Shown here piece by piece: positions 54,624 to 64,000 of a stretch of DNA of 64,000 nt (position 1 is the first letter of the stretch; each line of letters begins with the position of its first letter). The stretch comes from JACNKV01 sp964645915 (GTDB taxonomy: Bacteria > Fidelibacterota > Marinisomatia > Marinisomatales > JACNKV01). The position numbers were made by a program, and so were the translations under genes. The stretch spans positions 1-64,000 of the forward strand of contig CAZYDH010000005.1 in the NCBI GenBank assembly GCA_964645915.1, given 5' to 3'. The notes below the pieces were generated by a model. That model saw only the letters and a program-made list of their open reading frames with translations. It made no database searches and was not told where the DNA came from.

Positions 54624-55490
54624 TCACACAAACTTTGCAGCTGCTCTGTAACTTCCAAGCAAAGAAATAATGACAGATAAACCTACAATCCAATATGTTG
54701 TCAATTGTTCATAAATGATATAGATCGAAAATATTTGGTTTAGATATATGTTACAAAAATGAACGAATCCCATCAATGTTCCTACAGTGAGTAATGCGCC
54801 TATCACTCCATGCAGAATACCTTCAATTAAAAACGGTGTTATTATAAATAGTCGTGTTGCGCCGATCAATTTTAAAGTACGAATTAATTCTTTGCGAGCA
54901 TAAACCGAAAGTCTAATCGTACTTGAAATAATGAAGATTGTTATTAACAAGACCACACCGGAAAGAGAAACAAACCCCTTTACAAACCGTTGATAATACC
55001 GTTCAATTCTTTGAATTAGACGACCTTGATATTTTACCGTATCTATTCCCTCGATCTCTTTAATTGATCTTATGATAGGATTTATATTAAATAATTCTGT
55101 TCTATTATTTACCACATTAACTACAGCACTTGAAGGTAAAGGGTTATATCCCAGCATTGAATGGATATCTTCTCCAAATTGATCTTTAAATATTTTTATT
55201 GCATCAGATGATGATATAAATGTGACACTCCTAACACCTGATATAGCTTTTATCTTTTTAATTGTGGATTGAGCTTGAACGTCATCTACATCAGGTTTAA
55301 AAAACACTTCTATCTTATATTTGGACCTCAGATACTTAACTAATAAAACAGAATTGTCCATTGTCAAGAATAAACTACCAACAATTAGCAAGGACATATA
55401 AATTGAAAAGACTGAAGTAAATACAGTCAATTTATGTCTGGATAAATTTTTAAATCCTTCTAATATTAAAAACGCTAATTTATTCATCAT
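54624..55490 (-). CDS. ftsX: Cell division protein FtsX
   Basis: 288 residues. One N-terminal helix (VFTSVFSIYMSLLIVGSLFL), a periplasmic domain of ~120 residues, then three helices (GVVLLITIFIISSTIRLSVY and two more). With FtsE it forms the ABC-type complex that controls cell-wall hydrolases at the septum. Its start overlaps the ftsE stop; MM allows starts at 55490 or 55487. Confidence 0.9.
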   Translation of the reverse strand: MMNKLAFLILEGFKNLSRHKLTVFTSVFSIYMSLLIVGSLFLTMDNSVLLVKYLRSKYKIEVFFKPDVDDVQAQSTIKKIKAISGVRSVTFISSSDAIKIFKDQFGEDIHSMLGYNPLPSSAVVNVVNNRTELFNINPIIRSIKEIEGIDTVKYQGRLIQRIERYYQRFVKGFVSLSGVVLLITIFIISSTIRLSVYARKELIRTLKLIGATRLFIITPFLIEGILHGVIGALLTVGTLMGFVHFCNIYLNQIFSIYIIYEQLTTYWIVGLSVIISLLGSYRAAAKFV

Positions 55491-56140
55491 CCGTTTCTCA
55501 ACACTCCATCATGAATTTCCATGATCCTATGACCACGTCCTTTGATAAGATTGTAATTATGTGATGCCATAAATATCGTTGTACCTGATTGATTAATCTT
55601 CTCAAACAATTTTATCAATTCAAACGCCGTAACCGGATCTAAATTCCCGGTTGGTTCGTCAGCAAGGATAATGTCCGGTTCTTTCACTAATGCTCTAGCC
55701 AAACATGCACGTTGTTGCTCTCCTCCGGATAATTCATTTGGTTTTCTTTCTTCTTTCCCATCCAAACCCACTTCATATATTACGTCCATAACGCGATCTT
55801 CTAATTCTGAACTCTCTACACCCAAAATATGTAGAGCAAGTGCTACATTATCAAAAAGTGAACGATCTTCAAGTAAATGATAATCTTGAAATACCATTCC
55901 GATATTTCGTCTTAAATGGGGGATTTTTCTACGTTTAATTTTATTTGAGTGATATCCATTGACAGTTATTACTCCGGTGTCAGGAAAAATGTCCATATAG
56001 ATCAATCGCATAATGGTGGTTTTCCCTGATCCGGTCGGACCAATTAGAAAAGAGAATTCACCCGATTCTAATTGTAGATCGGTATTATAAACTCCGCTTT
56101 CTTTATTGTAAGAATATGAAACGTTTTTGAATGATATCAT
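55487..56140 (-). CDS. ftsE: Cell division ATP-binding protein FtsE
   Basis: 217 residues. Walker A GPTGSGKTT near residue 33, Q-loop VFQDYHLLEDRSL, signature NELSGGEQQRACLARALV, Walker B IILADEPTGNLD. It is the ATPase partner of FtsX. The FtsE-typical LEDRSLFDNVALAL separates it from other ABC ATPases. Coupled to ftsX. Confidence 0.93.
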   Translation of the reverse strand: MISFKNVSYSYNKESGVYNTDLQLESGEFSFLIGPTGSGKTTIMRLIYMDIFPDTGVITVNGYHSNKIKRRKIPHLRRNIGMVFQDYHLLEDRSLFDNVALALHILGVESSELEDRVMDVIYEVGLDGKEERKPNELSGGEQQRACLARALVKEPDIILADEPTGNLDPVTAFELIKLFEKINQSGTTIFMASHNYNLIKGRGHRIMEIHDGVLRNG

Positions 56141-56182
56141 AGTCCGAAATTACCGACAATATTTTGATGTTTCAATCAAGTC

Positions 56183-57103
56183 CTACCGGAAAAGTAAAAT
56201 TATAAACAGAATATAACCCGTGATCAATATCAAAGAACTAATACGCGAGACCGGTTGTTTCATTTTTCCTAAAGGAATTAATATTAATCCAAAGGCGATC
56301 ATAAAAGGGATTTCAAGGTAGAGAATGTTGATCGGTGATATTAAAGGTTTAATCAAGGATACTATCCCAAGGACTGAAAGAATATTAAAAAGATTGGATC
56401 CGACAATATTTCCAACAGAAATAGCACTTTCTTTACGAAATGCTGCTATAGCAGAAGTCGCTAATTCTGGAAGTGAAGTACCAAATGCAACAACACTCAT
56501 CCCAATGACAGCTTCACTGACTCCAAGTCGTTTAGCAATTCCGATGGCACCATCAACAAATATATCCGCACCATAATAAAGTGCCACACAACCGATTATA
56601 AATATTGGTACTGTCCATTTTGTTGTTGAAATGACATCACCAACCGATTCTACACGACGAGAAGGGTGCATAATACAGTATACCGTATATAAAACAACCC
56701 CAATAAATAGGATAAGTCCTTCTATGCGAGATATACTGCCATTTAATATAAAGAAAATAAAAATCAGGGAAACGACGAGATAGATGTAAATATCCCTTTT
56801 AGATCGCTCAAAATGAATTGTGATCGGAAATATCAACGAACTAATTCCCAGAACCAATCCTACATTTGCAACATTCGATCCAATAACGTTTCCTATAGCG
56901 ATTGTTGATGATCCTGAAATTGCAGCTTTTAAACTGACAACTAATTCAGGGAGAGAAGTTCCAAAAGCAACAATAGTTAATCCAACAACCAATGGAGATA
57001 ATTGGTATTTTCCTGCGATTGTAACCGAACTTTTTACGATCCATTCGGCTCCGTAATAAAGCAACACTGTACCAACAATTAATGATATAATATCAATTAA
57101 CAT
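56183..57103 (-). CDS. Calcium/sodium antiporter (YrbG/CaxA-type)
   Basis: 306 residues, about ten membrane helices in two inverted halves, each with the ion-binding alpha repeat: VAFGTSLPELVVSLKAA near residue 46 and VAFGTSLPELATSAIAAF in the second half, plus GNVIGSNVANVGLVLG and GNIVGSNLFNILSVLG. Exchanges Ca2+ for Na+ or K+ across the inner membrane. Its start overlaps nadD by 7 bases. Confidence 0.92.
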   Translation of the reverse strand: MLIDIISLIVGTVLLYYGAEWIVKSSVTIAGKYQLSPLVVGLTIVAFGTSLPELVVSLKAAISGSSTIAIGNVIGSNVANVGLVLGISSLIFPITIHFERSKRDIYIYLVVSLIFIFFILNGSISRIEGLILFIGVVLYTVYCIMHPSRRVESVGDVISTTKWTVPIFIIGCVALYYGADIFVDGAIGIAKRLGVSEAVIGMSVVAFGTSLPELATSAIAAFRKESAISVGNIVGSNLFNILSVLGIVSLIKPLISPINILYLEIPFMIAFGLILIPLGKMKQPVSRISSLILITGYILFIILLFR

Positions 57104-57690
57104 TCGTTCGAATATAAATTGTGTTCATTAATATATTCCCAGACTGGTTGAGTGACCATATATCGTATTGTTTTATCTTCAACCCAGCGTTTTCTTATTT
57201 GAGTTGATGATATCTCAAAACGTGGAATATTTGCAAACTGGATATGATGTAATATCCAATTTGGAATAATACTTGGTTTAAAACCGGGTCTAATAGCAAC
57301 AATTACCGTGCATTCTTGTAATATACTCTTTGGTTCTTTCCAATTGTGAAAATCTAATAGAGTGTCACTTCCTATTAAAAAATAAATCTCTTCTTTTTTA
57401 AGATTAAGTTCACTTTTAATAGTTCGAATTGTATCAATAGAATATGAAATTCCACCTCTTTTAATCTCAAGGTCATTTAATTCAAAATGAGGATTATCTG
57501 CAATTGCTGAACTCAACATATTTACTCGGTGATCTACCTGAGTGATTTCTTTTGTTTTTTTATGAGGCGGATAGTTTGCAGGAATAAAGAATATTTTTTC
57601 AAACTCTTCAGCTTCACAAATAGTCTGAGCTATCAATAAGTGCCCCACATGTGGTGGATCAAATGTTCCTCCAAATAAACAAATTTTCAT
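57097..57690 (-). CDS. nadD: Nicotinate-nucleotide adenylyltransferase
   Basis: 197 residues. CLFGGTFDPPHVGHLLIA (HxGH), PANYPPHKKT, YFLIGSDTLLDFHNWKEP and the late SSTQIRKR motif fit NadD. It makes deamido-NAD in NAD synthesis. Tightly packed between bamD and the antiporter gene. Confidence 0.93.
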   Translation of the reverse strand: MKICLFGGTFDPPHVGHLLIAQTICEAEEFEKIFFIPANYPPHKKTKEITQVDHRVNMLSSAIADNPHFELNDLEIKRGGISYSIDTIRTIKSELNLKKEEIYFLIGSDTLLDFHNWKEPKSILQECTVIVAIRPGFKPSIIPNWILHHIQFANIPRFEISSTQIRKRWVEDKTIRYMVTQPVWEYINEHNLYSNEC

Positions 57691-58442
57691 TATTTCTTTC
57701 GACTCAATTTTTTTTCAGTTTTTAAAAGAAGCAATTTGATTTCTTCTTTTGTTTCTTTATCGAATTGACTATTTGTTTTGTCATAATATTCGTTTGCAGC
57801 AATCAGGTCCGGCAACTTACAATACGATTCAATAATCTTTTGATGTGAATCTTTTACAAGAGGTGTATCATAATATTGATTTAATAACTCTTCAAAGGAG
57901 ACAATTGCAGAATCATAAGCACCTAATTTCATATACAATATACCTGTTTCATAAACTTTAGTCGCTAATTTGATTCTTAGATCCGAGATTGTATCATGGG
58001 CATCTGAACGAAATTCGGAATCTGGATACTCTTCCATAAATTCCTGTAATTTATCAATGGCATGCTGCGTATAAGATTGATCGTGATAATATTTTGGCGA
58101 TTCAAACACATATGATTCACAAATTCGCCACCTTGCTTTTTCAACAAAAGAACTGAATCCCATACGGCGTGATAAACGATCATACTCTGCGATAGCAAGT
58201 AAATATTCTTTATTCAAAAAATAAGACTCTCCTAAATAGAATAATACTTCATCACCAATATCAGTATGGGATGCTTTCATTACCAAAGATTGAAATATCG
58301 TTTGAGCTTTGAGATATTTTTTCTTCTCTAATAACGTTTTACCATATTCTAATTGTCCGTTATAATCATCTTCTTTTGGTTGGTTGCTTGCACATCCAAT
58401 AAATAGTACACTAATTATACCGATCAGTATATATTTTCTCAT
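57690..58442 (-). CDS. bamD: BamD-like outer-membrane assembly lipoprotein
   Basis: About 250 residues. Signal and lipobox RKYILIGIISVLFIGCASN (Cys ~18), then TPR repeats (YGKTLLEKKKYLKAQTIFQS; ADEVLFYLGESYF-like EVLFYLGESYFLNKEYLLAI; MEEYPDSEFRSDA), the BamD/YfiO layout. It is an outer-membrane lipoprotein of the BAM complex. ATG 58442 is chosen because GAAAGGA lies upstream and the lipoprotein signal starts there; an ATG at 58466 in frame overlaps the previous stop. Confidence 0.85.
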   Translation of the reverse strand: MRKYILIGIISVLFIGCASNQPKEDDYNGQLEYGKTLLEKKKYLKAQTIFQSLVMKASHTDIGDEVLFYLGESYFLNKEYLLAIAEYDRLSRRMGFSSFVEKARWRICESYVFESPKYYHDQSYTQHAIDKLQEFMEEYPDSEFRSDAHDTISDLRIKLATKVYETGILYMKLGAYDSAIVSFEELLNQYYDTPLVKDSHQKIIESYCKLPDLIAANEYYDKTNSQFDKETKEEIKLLLLKTEKKLSRKK

Positions 58443-58459
58443 TTCATTCCTTTCAATAC

Positions 58460-59362
58460 TTACCATACCATTGAAAATGATACACCACCGATTCCGTATG
58501 GTGCTGATTTATTATACATTAAACCAAGTGATGTATCCAATTTCTTTTTCTCATTATTCCGTCCTGCAGTCCACACTGCTTCCAACGCACTGACCACATG
58601 ATTAAACAACACAGCACTTACTGCATATGAAGCCATATTCAAATACGTATTTGTATCCTCTCTTTGATTTAGATAGTCGTTTTTATTATGTGTAATAATA
58701 ATAATTTTATATCCATCTTCTACTTCCTTTTCCTCTTTCCACCATAATGCTGTAGAGTCCGATTCCCACGTGTCATCCCATCCGGCAACAAATCTATCAT
58801 ACTTCCCTATATTTTCATAAAAGTCTCTGTTCCTTAATACCATAACTCCTTGATCAAGAAGAAGGCTTCCTTGCGGCGTTGCAAGGGTGTCAGAGGATAT
58901 ATAAGTTCCTTGATAAATGAGTGTCAAATCATGAGATCCACCACTTAGGGAAATGTCCTGTAGAGAAGTATCAGCATGTAAATCTTCAAAGAGTAGTGTA
59001 CCGAAATACCAATCCGACAGGTTCCAATGATCATCAGCAAAAGATTCATATTTTATGCGTAGATCTTCGGCTTTTTGATTCAATTCCCACCATGCAACAA
59101 TACCCGCGATTTCCACACCTGCAAAAACAACTGGTTTCCACCAACTATCCTTATTATAAATTTGTCCCCATCCCGGAACGACTAAAGAACGAATCATTGC
59201 TTGAGCAGGATACATAATATTTGCAGTATCTTTTGTATTATTGATTGTATCCGGTTCAAGATATTCAAAATCCATAGCTGCAAAACGATTATCAAATGAA
59301 GATAACACATCCTCTGCAAAACTAACAGATATGATTAATAGTATTACGAAAAGTATTTTCAT
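58460..59362 (-). CDS. DUF5683-type exported protein
   Basis: 300 residues. Signal peptide (MKILFVILLIISVSFA) and the DUF5683 core RSLVVPGWGQIYNKDSWWKP with GVEIAGIVAWWELNQ. A C-terminal segment (AVSAVLFNHVVSALEAVW) repeats the family's second helix pair. Function unknown; the family is common in FCB bacteria. Lies between bamD and the TolB-like gene, so an envelope role is likely. Confidence 0.72.
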   Translation of the reverse strand: MKILFVILLIISVSFAEDVLSSFDNRFAAMDFEYLEPDTINNTKDTANIMYPAQAMIRSLVVPGWGQIYNKDSWWKPVVFAGVEIAGIVAWWELNQKAEDLRIKYESFADDHWNLSDWYFGTLLFEDLHADTSLQDISLSGGSHDLTLIYQGTYISSDTLATPQGSLLLDQGVMVLRNRDFYENIGKYDRFVAGWDDTWESDSTALWWKEEKEVEDGYKIIIITHNKNDYLNQREDTNTYLNMASYAVSAVLFNHVVSALEAVWTAGRNNEKKKLDTSLGLMYNKSAPYGIGGVSFSMVW

Positions 59363-59386
59363 AGAAGTCTCCTTATCATTTATCTA

Positions 59387-62323
59387 TTAAAATCCAAATA
59401 GCATGGTAAAATACCATCGAATATTCTGACCGTATGAATATGACAATTTTTCAAATTTATCTATCCCATAATGAGCTTCTAATCCTATTGCTGTAGGGTA
59501 ATTATAAAATGAAAAACCATTCAAACGCCATTGAATTCCTACACTTTTTTTCCAGTCGGGATTTGAAGTTGTCCAAGCATCTCCAAATTGCCCTATCAAA
59601 CCTATTACACTGTTTTGTGCAATGAACCAACCTAGTTGGTAATGTTTTTGATAGAATATAGGTATTCTAAAATCTAATTCTGTAATAACTTTATTTGTTC
59701 CTTCGATGCTATAGTATGAATACCCTTGTATTCCATCCAAGCCACCTGCAAAATAATTAAAAAACGAATCAACTTTTGTAAAATTAATCAACCCTAAATC
59801 GGTATCCAGAGTAATCGTCCATCTGTTTGTTCCCGGTACTTCCCAGTGATATGAACCCGATAGGTCCATGCGTAAATAATCATTGTCACTAAAGGCTTCG
59901 ATAAGAGTTCCAGCATCTGATAGATCAAGCCCTGTAATAAATTCATTATTCTCATACGCGATATCTGCTTCAAGAGAAAAGCCATTTGAAGGATTGATAT
60001 TACTATCAAAACGATGTTTAGAGGCTTGCATCTTCCATTTTAATCCTGTGACGACACCTCTATAGTAATCATACGCGAGACCACCTTGAAGATTTTCTGT
60101 AGGAATATTTTGTTTGATATGTGCACGATATCGTTGCCACATTGAGTACAACTCAATTGAAGAAATACCCAAGATAGGAAGTTTCAAACCACCCTTAAAA
60201 GCTATCATTCGGAATTTTAAATTATCATCAATTGGATAAACACCTCTCCAATCAAACTTATCCGTTTTATTACGAGTCAGGTAATACACTTCAGTAAACA
60301 GAGTCGGATATAATCTTTTAAATTCAAACAAAAAGAATAAGTCTAAATCTCCAAGTGAATTAACCGATGCTCCTCCAAACAGTGATAGTCTTTGAAGAAC
60401 TTCACTTGAATAAAAGAAGAATCCGGGTTTTAGAGTTCCATAGTCAACCATGAGTTTTGGCATTATAAACATTGGAGGAAACGCATCATTATACATTTTC
60501 GCTTCTGAAAAATCCTTTTTGTCAATATATGGAGCTACATTTAGATGTTTGATATCTGAGTTTTGAGGATATCCTACTATTTCAATAGGGAATAATTGAA
60601 TACTATCTAAGAATGCAATAGTATACTTTCCATCTTTATATAATGAATAAACTACTTGACCATTCTTATTGATATCGGGCATAAATGCACCGCCCATTAC
60701 GTTTGTACAGTAAGCACTTTCACCAGAATCTATATTCAAATAAGATAAATTAAAAATACCATTTTGATCATCAACGTAAAGTAACTCAGTTTCTGAAATT
60801 GCAACTGGATCTCTTTCATCCCATTCTTGATTTGCTAATTCAGTAATTTCACCATTATTTGTTAATGAAATCGATGAAATATTACGAAAATGATTTAGAG
60901 TATAATCTACTAATATTGTCGAGTTGTCAGAAGAAATTGATACAGAATGTAAAATTCGATGGTCTTTATAGTTTGTGATTTGTTTGATTTCATCAGTTTT
61001 CAAATCGAATGTCGAAATATTTTGAATACCATCTAGTGTAGAGATAAATGCTATACTGCTATCTTTCTCTATATAAACTGGAGAAAAAGCACGAGTACCA
61101 AAAGTAAGTCGTTTCTCTTCTTCATTTACGACATCATACTCAAATAAATCAAAATATTTTGATCCATTTTTATCCGGATATTTTGGTTTCTTTGAATAAT
61201 ATAAATACTTCCCAGATATTCCCCATGTTACTGCACTTTTTATACTTGAGGTGATTTTATTTTGCTCTTTAGAATCTATTGTGTAAATAAAAAGATCGGT
61301 TTGTGAAAAATAATCATTTTCCTGATTAGAGATGAATGCAAATTGATTACCGTCCGGAGACCATACGGGATGTAGATTTGCAGTGCCTTCTGAAATTAAT
61401 ACTTCCCCCTCTAATTTATTCGGACCTATAAATTGTTCTACAGGAGTATATTTTTTCCCTAAGTCAATTATAAATTGATCATACAATTGATTGGAATTAA
61501 TTCCAATTGAGTTTTGTATTGCTTTATTTACGGAAAAATTAATTGGAGAGGATAGTTCATTCATTATGTTTTTTAAAGCATCAGACCCATATTGCTTTGC
61601 AATGTAATTACATAAAGCATAACCTGAATTATAGGTCGATTCATTTCCTATTCCCTTTTTACCAAAGGTATTCATTTCTGTAAATGACAATAAATTATTA
61701 TTGAGATATCTGTCTCTTAGGATCATATCTCGATGTGAATCCCATAAATCCCAGGTAGCTTCATCATACATATATTGAGCAGTTCCTTCAGCTAACCATG
61801 GAGGGATAATCGTTCCGGGAATTGGAAAGCTTGCTAGAGTATTTGGATATCCATATAAAACATCTTTTCTTTTCTCCTTTTCATATCCCATCCATTGTAA
61901 ATACCCGCCAGGGATATTTTTTCCATATTTCATGGCGACCTGGATTGAGATAATATGTGTGAACTCATGAGTAATTACGTTTTGGAGCCAACGATGACTC
62001 CCTCGTAATTCAAAATCTAATGGTGATGTCCAGATATATATTTTATTGTCATAATAATAAGCCATACCGTTTGAAAAATCATCGGTATCAAGAAAAACAA
62101 TATGAGTTTTTGATGGTGGCTCATAGTCATATAATTCGGTGACAAATGGATAAATTTGTTCGGCTATGTATGCTCCTTCACGGGCAGATTGTTCAGTTCC
62201 ATCATAAAAATGAACTGAAAAATGGTCCGTTTCGATTGTTTTCCAATCGATCTCAGGGTGATTATACTCAACCTGTGAGAATAAAAAAGAAGTAAAAAAG
62301 AAAAAATGTAAATAACGATTCAT
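59387..62323 (-). CDS. HEFTH metallopeptidase-like/TolB-propeller protein with C-terminal Omp85-like barrel
   Basis: 978 residues, three parts. Residues ~1-300 after the signal peptide form a peptidase-like domain with zinc motif HEFTH in NVITHEFTHIISI. About 310-600 is a TolB/PD40 propeller (HPVWSPDGNQFAFISNQ, SPVYIEKDSSIAFISTLDG). The last ~330 residues are a beta-barrel with GGLDGIQGYSYYS, matching the Omp85 loop-6 RG(F/Y) position, and end in QNIRWYFTMLFGF, a terminal aromatic strand. It may be a surface protease or an assembly factor. Coupled to the next gene by TAATG. Confidence 0.75.
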   Translation of the reverse strand: MNRYLHFFFFTSFLFSQVEYNHPEIDWKTIETDHFSVHFYDGTEQSAREGAYIAEQIYPFVTELYDYEPPSKTHIVFLDTDDFSNGMAYYYDNKIYIWTSPLDFELRGSHRWLQNVITHEFTHIISIQVAMKYGKNIPGGYLQWMGYEKEKRKDVLYGYPNTLASFPIPGTIIPPWLAEGTAQYMYDEATWDLWDSHRDMILRDRYLNNNLLSFTEMNTFGKKGIGNESTYNSGYALCNYIAKQYGSDALKNIMNELSSPINFSVNKAIQNSIGINSNQLYDQFIIDLGKKYTPVEQFIGPNKLEGEVLISEGTANLHPVWSPDGNQFAFISNQENDYFSQTDLFIYTIDSKEQNKITSSIKSAVTWGISGKYLYYSKKPKYPDKNGSKYFDLFEYDVVNEEEKRLTFGTRAFSPVYIEKDSSIAFISTLDGIQNISTFDLKTDEIKQITNYKDHRILHSVSISSDNSTILVDYTLNHFRNISSISLTNNGEITELANQEWDERDPVAISETELLYVDDQNGIFNLSYLNIDSGESAYCTNVMGGAFMPDINKNGQVVYSLYKDGKYTIAFLDSIQLFPIEIVGYPQNSDIKHLNVAPYIDKKDFSEAKMYNDAFPPMFIMPKLMVDYGTLKPGFFFYSSEVLQRLSLFGGASVNSLGDLDLFFLFEFKRLYPTLFTEVYYLTRNKTDKFDWRGVYPIDDNLKFRMIAFKGGLKLPILGISSIELYSMWQRYRAHIKQNIPTENLQGGLAYDYYRGVVTGLKWKMQASKHRFDSNINPSNGFSLEADIAYENNEFITGLDLSDAGTLIEAFSDNDYLRMDLSGSYHWEVPGTNRWTITLDTDLGLINFTKVDSFFNYFAGGLDGIQGYSYYSIEGTNKVITELDFRIPIFYQKHYQLGWFIAQNSVIGLIGQFGDAWTTSNPDWKKSVGIQWRLNGFSFYNYPTAIGLEAHYGIDKFEKLSYSYGQNIRWYFTMLFGF

Positions 62324-64000
62324 TAATGTATTACAGCTATTTTTATCACTTTAGATTGAGAATCCCTCATGTTTTTTGCAGTTACATTGGCAAAATACAC
62401 ACCCGATTCAACATCTTCCACATTCCAGATAACCTCATTAGGAAATCCTTTTACCGGATTTGTAATAGTTAAGGTTTCTACATAAAATCCAGCCAGATTG
62501 TATATTTTAATTTCTATCGTTTCTGCGGACTCACATTGTATTCGTAATTTTACCTCGTCATCATAAACCGGATTAGGGTATGCATAACTTAGATCATTGA
62601 CAAATAAAGTTGTTTGAACATCTTTTGTTAAATATTTGAGATGAACAGAACGCGAGTGAAATGAATCTCCATTGTATAAAGACCACTCATTTCCTTGCGA
62701 ATCGCTTACTTCATCAAATTTCCACAAATATGTTGATGTTGAGATATATCCGAATTGATCAATTTTACCTACATAAACAACCTCGTCATTATCAAAACTT
62801 GTTAATTGATAAATAATTTCTCCAACGGAATTAAAAATAAATATCTTATTACCATTTTTAGATTTTATTACAACTTCAGGATGTGGATCGCCAATGATAT
62901 TATTTACGAATATCTTTGAATCAAACGAACCAACAATTGGAAAACCCGGTAACAGATTTAAATTCTTGTCATATGCGTATAAATTACCACCTATATCGCT
63001 TAGTAGTATGTCAACATGTCCATCAAGATTTAAATCTGATGCAACAACCGATTTATACTGCGCTCCGTCTAATGTATTTATTACCGTTCCATTTTTTGAA
63101 ATATGGATTCCATCAACACTTGTTGATACCCATAGTGTATCTTCTGAATCTATTAAAGTCACTTCTTGTTGATAGAGATCAAGTTCCTCAACAGTTAATG
63201 AATCATACGATCCTGAAAATATATTATTTACGATCACTATCGGTTCACTTAACTGTCCGGATGTTTCTGTCATTATCATATTATTCGTATTAGAATCAAA
63301 TTCAAAATGATAAAGATGTGGATCGTCAAATGTTGAAATTATATTCTTATAAGGTTCATCTGGGTGATTGGATTGTGTTAGAAATATTTTTCCTGTATAA
63401 TTAAAATTGTCATTATCCACTTTAAAATAGTATTTATTTTCAAGATCTTCTAATGATGCCCACCATAATACGTTTTCTCCACCAATAATATCTTTAATAC
63501 CATCATTATTTATATCACATATTGAATGAACATTAACCAGTGAATCAGGAAATCCATCAACTAATAATGAATTTGATATTGTAAACGACATTGTATCGTT
63601 CGGTAATGAGATATTCTCAATCTTCAAAAACGTCGATGCTCCATTATTCGATTCGGTATTTGGGAAGGAGTAGGGTCCAAAAGCAGGATAACCTCCACCA
63701 TTTATACTTTCATACTCATAATTTCCTTTAAACCACATATCTCCAAAATATCCACTGGTTGGATCAAAAAACATATGAATATTTTGATATCCTATATCTT
63801 GTGCACCATCTGCTTCTTCAAGATCAACCCCTTTACTTTCTCTATCAACATTGATTGAGTACCAATCCTCGGTAGATTCGATAATTGATTCATCAATATG
63901 CCATATCAGTAAGCCTGAAGCAGGAAGTCCACTATCATAATTTGGAATAGAAGTAATGACTTTATTTTCATCATACTCGATATCCACTGAGTCAAGTAAA
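62323..64000 (-). CDS. C-terminal part of M6-like secreted metalloprotease with T9SS sorting domain
   Basis: Partial: the frame runs off the right edge (GTG at 63987 is internal). The visible start SGLLIWHIDESI and KGVDLEEADGAQDIG are typical of M6 (immune inhibitor A-like) proteases downstream of their zinc site. An FG-GAP/VCBS-like propeller follows (ICDINNDGIKDIIGG, SDLNLDGHVDILLSD), and a sorting domain (YAYPNPVYDDEVKLRI, KIYNLAGFYVETL, SGVYFANVTAKN) ends it. The catalytic HExxH would be outside the window. It is probably exported by the type IX system, whose parts appear at the other end of the window. Confidence 0.75.
   Translation of the reverse strand, partial: LLDSVDIEYDENKVITSIPNYDSGLPASGLLIWHIDESIIESTEDWYSINVDRESKGVDLEEADGAQDIGYQNIHMFFDPTSGYFGDMWFKGNYEYESINGGGYPAFGPYSFPNTESNNGASTFLKIENISLPNDTMSFTISNSLLVDGFPDSLVNVHSICDINNDGIKDIIGGENVLWWASLEDLENKYYFKVDNDNFNYTGKIFLTQSNHPDEPYKNIISTFDDPHLYHFEFDSNTNNMIMTETSGQLSEPIVIVNNIFSGSYDSLTVEELDLYQQEVTLIDSEDTLWVSTSVDGIHISKNGTVINTLDGAQYKSVVASDLNLDGHVDILLSDIGGNLYAYDKNLNLLPGFPIVGSFDSKIFVNNIIGDPHPEVVIKSKNGNKIFIFNSVGEIIYQLTSFDNDEVVYVGKIDQFGYISTSTYLWKFDEVSDSQGNEWSLYNGDSFHSRSVHLKYLTKDVQTTLFVNDLSYAYPNPVYDDEVKLRIQCESAETIEIKIYNLAGFYVETLTITNPVKGFPNEVIWNVEDVESGVYFANVTAKNMRDSQSKVIKIAVIH

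Noticed and set aside
62894..63293. Plus-strand frames inside the M6-like protease gene
   Set aside because: Antisense to an intact secreted-protein frame with FG-GAP repeats and sorting domain; composition is not protein-like.

Overview
The window is AT-rich DNA from a diderm bacterium. It carries FlgD-like/type IX (T9SS) C-terminal sorting domains at both ends, a PorV/PorQ-type outer-membrane protein, Omp85-type barrels, a BamD-like lipoprotein and a DUF5683 protein. This set points to the FCB superphylum; my best guess is a Marinimicrobia-like (SAR406) or related lineage, judged from gene content only. A 100-N scaffold gap (8890-8989) shows the sequence is a draft or metagenome assembly.

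Bases 1-4576 (+) hold an envelope/secretion block: the tail of a sorting-domain protein (possibly PorU), a PorV/PorQ-family protein, a beta-propeller-like exported protein, an Omp85/BamA-like barrel and an Fn3-type lipoprotein.

Bases 4582-37607 are a roughly 33-kb purine and hydantoin catabolism island, the most interesting part of the window. The minus-strand arm encodes a HyuA-type hydantoinase and the selenium/molybdenum-hydroxylase maturation proteins XdhC, YqeB, MocA and YqeC. The plus-strand arm encodes a porin, a BMP-type nucleoside/purine ABC transporter, adenine deaminase, a xanthine-dehydrogenase molybdenum subunit, SsnA, two divergent carbamoyltransferases, carbamate kinase, two fold-type II PLP enzymes, a canonical [2Fe-2S]/FAD subunit pair, YgfK, 8-oxoguanine deaminase, a second (XdhD/YgfM-like) hydroxylase set, xanthine-guanine phosphoribosyltransferase and an alpha/beta hydrolase. 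The logic resembles the E. coli xdh-yge-ygf locus and the gut-bacterial anaerobic urate/purine clusters: import, deaminate, hydroxylate, open the rings, move the ureido carbamoyl group to phosphate, and make ATP with carbamate kinase. Differences from E. coli include two PLP enzymes where ygeX/ygeY would be expected, an extra ATCase-like enzyme with altered substrate residues, and a split XdhD-like enzyme whose Fe-S subunit has lost all four N-terminal cluster cysteines.

Bases 37681-40865 (+) carry a tandem GAPDH pair, the first copy lacking the catalytic cysteine, and an RCK potassium channel. The rest (40913-64000, minus strand) is a long housekeeping run. Read in transcription order it contains an M6-like secreted protease tail, a TolB-propeller/HEFTH/Omp85 protein, DUF5683, BamD, NadD, a Ca2+/Na+ exchanger, FtsE-FtsX, HrcA-GrpE-DnaJ, a ComEA-like protein, two bitopic proteins of unknown function, RsmD, CoaD, an FmdB zinc ribbon, monomeric isocitrate dehydrogenase, ObgE, DprA, tRNA-Pro(CGG) and LeuS.

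No CRISPR array, insertion sequence, rRNA or phage gene was seen. Apart from the N gap, no gene-free stretch exceeds 300 bases.
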